Positions 7,040 through 8,863 of a stretch of 8,863 bases of DNA are shown in pieces. The first letter of the stretch is position 1. Each line of letters starts with the position of its first letter. Where the stretch lies: NCBI GenBank assembly GCA_030641485.1, contig DAOWHJ010000168.1:1-8863 (forward strand), in the 5' to 3' direction. The position numbers were made by a program, and so were the translations under genes. Below the pieces are notes generated by a model, which did not search any database, was not told the origin of the DNA, and saw only the letters and a program-made list of their open reading frames with translations. This stretch comes from Pseudomonadota bacterium (GTDB taxonomy: Bacteria; Desulfobacterota; Anaeroferrophillalia; Anaeroferrophillales; Tharpellaceae).

Positions 7040-7178
7040 TTTCCAATATTGGGCCGTTAGATGAATGTGGGGTTTGGGGGAGTAACCTACGACCTAAAGT
7101 TTCACCCACTTCCCCCAACGCCTTCCATTCCACCTCAACACCTTCAAGCAATTTCTTCATAAAGTTCGCATGATTCAT
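7029..7178 (-). pseudogene. hsdS: truncated hsdS: N-terminus of a type I restriction specificity subunit
   Basis: A 49-codon frame starts two bases after the fic stop codon, with GGAG upstream. Its first 26 residues (to about 7101), including NFMKKLLEGVEVEWKALGEV, match the characteristic start of many HsdS proteins (KLLxGVEVEWKxLGEV). HsdS normally has about 400 residues, with two target-recognition domains that set the DNA sequence specificity of the HsdM/HsdR complex. Here the similarity stops just as the first recognition domain should begin. The remaining ~23 codons look unrelated, and the stop lies at the -35 element of the toxin-antitoxin promoter. The gene is therefore a remnant, probably cut when the segment with the toxin-antitoxin module arrived or by a deletion. 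The family call is from recognition of the N-terminal motif. Confidence 0.72.
7043..7052. repeat. 10-bp perfect palindrome upstream of the -35 element
   Basis: CCAATATTGG is a perfect 10-bp palindrome lying 3 bp upstream of the -35 hexamer. It may be a second regulator site for the toxin-antitoxin promoter, or it may be chance. Confidence 0.4.
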
Positions 7179-7180
7179 GG

Positions 7181-7786
7181 CTACAGCTCCTCGGTTTTGA
7201 ATTCGCTATAGCCTTCATAGTAATAGCTGACATCAATACCCTTCATAAACAGGGCACGGTCATTGATTTGATCGGTTAAGACTTGTTTCAGCAGAGCTTT
7301 GATTTCAATGTCCTTCACCACACTGCGCTGCATGGCTGAGAGATAGTCATCCTTATCTACCCGATTCCAATCCACCACCTGTTTGATCTCTTTTTTAAGA
7401 ATCAGATCAAGCCAGATGCGGGTGGCGCGTCCGTTCCCTTCGCGGAAAGGGTGGGCGACATTCATCTCCACATATTTTTCGATGATCTCATCAAAGCTAC
7501 CTTGCGCCATGGCGTCTATATGTTCCAGCGATGGCTTGAGGTACATCAGCGGCGCAAAGCGAAAATCACCCTTGGCGATATTCACCTCGCGGATTTTTCC
7601 TGCAAAGTCATAAAGTTCTGCAAACAGATAGGCGTGGATGAAGGAAAGCCCGGAAAATGTGCCGACTTCACTCTTGGCAATATCTTTAGTATCAAAAAGT
7701 TGCTTGGCTTTTTGCTTGCTGATCTTTTCTTCTGCTTTAGCCAGCTCAACCTGATTGGTGATGTGTAATTTATTTTTCAATATCAT
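7181..7786 (-). CDS. fic: Fic-family protein adenylyltransferase, class III (NmFic-like)
   Basis: This 201-residue protein consists of a single Fic domain. The catalytic motif HPFREGNGR is at residues 112-120, with R123 after it: His as base, the acidic residue for the metal, and GNGR for the ATP phosphates. These enzymes transfer AMP from ATP to hydroxyl side chains of target proteins; Neisseria NmFic, the closest layout I recall, modifies DNA gyrase. The C-terminus carries SYYYEG (187-192), matching the inhibitory [S/T]xxxE[G/N] helix that in class III Fic proteins blocks ATP binding until self-modification of a tyrosine in the helix. A separate antitoxin is therefore not required. GGAGG lies six bases before the ATG. 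The ATG overlaps the stop of a 23-codon ORF (ATGA), and the stop is two bases before the hsdS remnant, so it is part of the coupled restriction operon. All key residues are present. Confidence 0.93.
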   Translation of the reverse strand: MILKNKLHITNQVELAKAEEKISKQKAKQLFDTKDIAKSEVGTFSGLSFIHAYLFAELYDFAGKIREVNIAKGDFRFAPLMYLKPSLEHIDAMAQGSFDEIIEKYVEMNVAHPFREGNGRATRIWLDLILKKEIKQVVDWNRVDKDDYLSAMQRSVVKDIEIKALLKQVLTDQINDRALFMKGIDVSYYYEGYSEFKTEEL

Positions 7787-7854
7787 GCGACACCTCCCTC
7801 AACTTTGGCAACGGTACTGTTTCTCTCTGCTTGTAATTTATTTGTTTGGCTCAT
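7783..7854 (-). CDS. 23-residue translationally coupled micro-ORF between rhuM and fic
   Basis: The reading frame encodes MSQTNKLQAERN followed by STVAKVEGGVA. Its ATG overlaps the rhuM stop as ATGA, and its TGA overlaps the fic start as ATGA. It therefore fills the whole gap between the two genes in the way expected of a translated cistron. The peptide is polar and has no membrane segment. Its end overlaps the strong GGAGG ribosome-binding site of fic, so its role may be to deliver ribosomes to fic rather than to make a functional peptide. It has STVAKVEG, which resembles but does not match the Fic-inhibitory [S/T]xxxE[G/N] spacing. Only a weak purine stretch (AGAGAG) precedes its start. I do not recognise the product. 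Confidence 0.5.
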   Translation of the reverse strand: MSQTNKLQAERNSTVAKVEGGVA

Positions 7855-8849
7855 TTTTTACGGCTCTCTTTTTTGGCTTGATTTTCTAACGCATTGATGG
7901 TTTTCAGGTATTCTTCTTCGACTCGCTCCAGCGTTTGGGCTTTATATTTTTTATGTTCTAATTTAGCTTTGTTCGCTGCTGCGGTGTGTGAGATGCTTCC
8001 TGCATTTTTCAGTAATTTTCGCACCGCCGATGAAAGGATGTTGTCTAACTCACGCACATAATCCGCCATGCGCATCTCGCGTTCTTCGATGACGTTCAAC
8101 TCCGCCAAGTCAAAATAAGCCGATACGAGGTTATTCAGCACCCGTAATTCTTGCCCACTCAGGTAGTTTTTGGCAATCATGGCTTCGGCTTGGGTGGGAT
8201 GACTGCCTTTAAAGTTGGTTAAGCCAGCAAAGGGTTTGTCGCTGCCCACGCGCAAGTAAATCACCTCGCTAGCGGTATTGCCGTGGGCGGCATAGTGTAG
8301 TTTGTTTTGTACAATTTTAAAAAAAGTGACGCTATCCTGACTTTTGGGGTCGTAATCGACTGCCGTTGCATACAATTCCAGAACTTGGCGGTACATGACT
8401 TTTTCACTGGAGCGAATGTCACGAATGCGATCGAGTAGTTCTTTCCAGTAGTTGCCACCACCCAGATTTTTTAATCGGTCGTCGTTTAAAGCAAAACCTT
8501 TTTCAAGATATTCTTTCAAAACAGTGGAGGCATACCGCCTAAACTGTACCCCACGAACCGAACGTACACGATAGCCAACAGCCAAAATCACATCAAGGTT
8601 ATAGAGTGCAATATTTCGTGAAACCTCTCGCTTACCTTCGTTTTGAACTGTCAACTCATGGTTGACAGTTGCTTTTTCTTCTAACTCATTTTGATCATAA
8701 ATTGCCTGAATGTGCTTACTGATATTTTGTTTGGTGGTTTGAAAAAGTTCGGCTATTTCTAATTGAGACAACCAAACCGACCCATTTCCCAAGCGCAAAT
8801 CAACCTTTGTCGATCCGTCATCAGTGGTATAAAAAATAACATGACTCAT
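7851..8849 (-). CDS. rhuM: RhuM-family protein
   Basis: This 332-residue protein matches the RhuM (Virulence_RhuM) family along its length. The start (FYTTDDGSTKVDLRL), a helix-turn-helix-like segment SQLEIAELFQTTKQNISKHI (28-47), the very typical YNLDVILAVGYRVRS (83-97) with VQFRRYA (101-107), and the family C-terminal half up to a charged coiled-coil-like tail (295-332) are all present. The name comes from a Salmonella pathogenicity-island gene; the biochemical function is unknown. Family members often lie inside type I restriction operons next to fic and hsd genes, and that is the setting here. The gene overlaps the preceding reading frame by ATGA, with GGAG eight bases before the start, and overlaps the following micro-ORF by ATGA. 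It is full-length with no visible lesion. The helix-turn-helix suggests DNA binding, which is inference. Confidence 0.9.
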   Translation of the reverse strand: MSHVIFYTTDDGSTKVDLRLGNGSVWLSQLEIAELFQTTKQNISKHIQAIYDQNELEEKATVNHELTVQNEGKREVSRNIALYNLDVILAVGYRVRSVRGVQFRRYASTVLKEYLEKGFALNDDRLKNLGGGNYWKELLDRIRDIRSSEKVMYRQVLELYATAVDYDPKSQDSVTFFKIVQNKLHYAAHGNTASEVIYLRVGSDKPFAGLTNFKGSHPTQAEAMIAKNYLSGQELRVLNNLVSAYFDLAELNVIEEREMRMADYVRELDNILSSAVRKLLKNAGSISHTAAANKAKLEHKKYKAQTLERVEEEYLKTINALENQAKKESRKK

Positions 8850-8863
8850 GCTTCAATCTCCGC
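8846..8863 (-). CDS. extreme C-terminus of an upstream gene, probably hsdM (partial)
   Basis: The last 18 bases of the window, read on the minus strand, give A-E-I-E-A followed by TGA. That stop overlaps the rhuM ATG as ATGA, the same junction seen between the next genes. Five residues cannot identify the protein. The hsdM identity (type I methyltransferase subunit) is predicted only from the order of the following genes: rhuM, fic and the hsdS remnant. Confidence 0.35.
   Translation of the reverse strand, partial: AEIEA

Noticed and set aside
7056..7062. GTTAGAT resembles the conserved core (GTTRRRY) of an integron attC site, next to the toxin-antitoxin module.
   Set aside because: No matching RYYYAAC partner at a suitable distance and no folded stem between could be found on either strand, so an integron cassette is not supported.
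7783..7854. The micro-ORF as a class I Fic antitoxin carrying the inhibitory motif.
   Set aside because: Its STVAKVEG does not have the required three-residue spacing of [S/T]xxxE[G/N], and the Fic protein already contains its own inhibitory helix.
8261..8461. 66-codon minus-strand frame inside rhuM, and the plus-strand frames over fic (7383-7613, 7451-7768).
   Set aside because: They are shadows of strongly recognised RhuM and Fic coding sequence.
1..8863. CRISPR arrays, tRNA or rRNA genes, and insertion sequence ends.
   Set aside because: No spaced direct repeats, no tRNA-like cloverleaf or rRNA segments, and no transposase or terminal inverted repeats were seen on reading both strands.

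Overview
The window reads like a chromosomal defence or accessory island of a Gram-negative bacterium. The moderate base composition, the proteobacterial style of the type I restriction accessory genes and the intron type suggest a proteobacterium or desulfobacterial relative, but nothing here fixes the taxon. Apart from an intron end at the left edge, every gene lies on the minus strand, so transcription runs from right to left.

Right block (about 7029-8863): the middle of a type I restriction-modification operon. A gene whose last codons enter at the right edge (probably hsdM, by context) overlaps a RhuM-family gene by ATGA. RhuM overlaps a 23-codon micro-ORF by ATGA, the micro-ORF overlaps a fic gene by ATGA, and fic is followed two bases later by the first ~26 codons of an hsdS gene. 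hsdS then breaks off into unrelated sequence, so the restriction operon is truncated. The Fic protein is a self-inhibited, NmFic-like (class III) AMP-transferase, with an intact HPFx(E)GNGR motif and a C-terminal SYYYEG inhibitory helix.

Middle block (about 6378-7052): a ribbon-helix-helix-like antitoxin and MazF/PemK toxin pair with overlapping genes. It is driven by a perfect-consensus sigma70 promoter (TTGACA, 17 bp, TATAAT) lying at the broken end of hsdS. An 8-bp perfect inverted repeat sits just before the toxin ribosome-binding site.

Left block (194-6268): a 2024-residue protein with three enzymatic modules in one chain: an N-terminal Lhr-like SF2 DExH helicase, a central Cas4/RecB-like PD-(D/E)XK nuclease with a cysteine cluster followed by a degenerate RNase H-like region, and a C-terminal Dna2/Upf1-like SF1 helicase. 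All helicase and nuclease motifs look intact. This is the best candidate for an under-described, single-gene defence or DNA-processing system. It may share transcription with the toxin-antitoxin module, since no terminator is visible in the 109-bp gap.

Left edge (1-178): the 3' end of a group II intron on the plus strand (domains V and VI with a bulged branch-point A), possibly with the last codons of its encoded protein. It ends 15 bp from the helicase-nuclease stop codon, in the opposite orientation.
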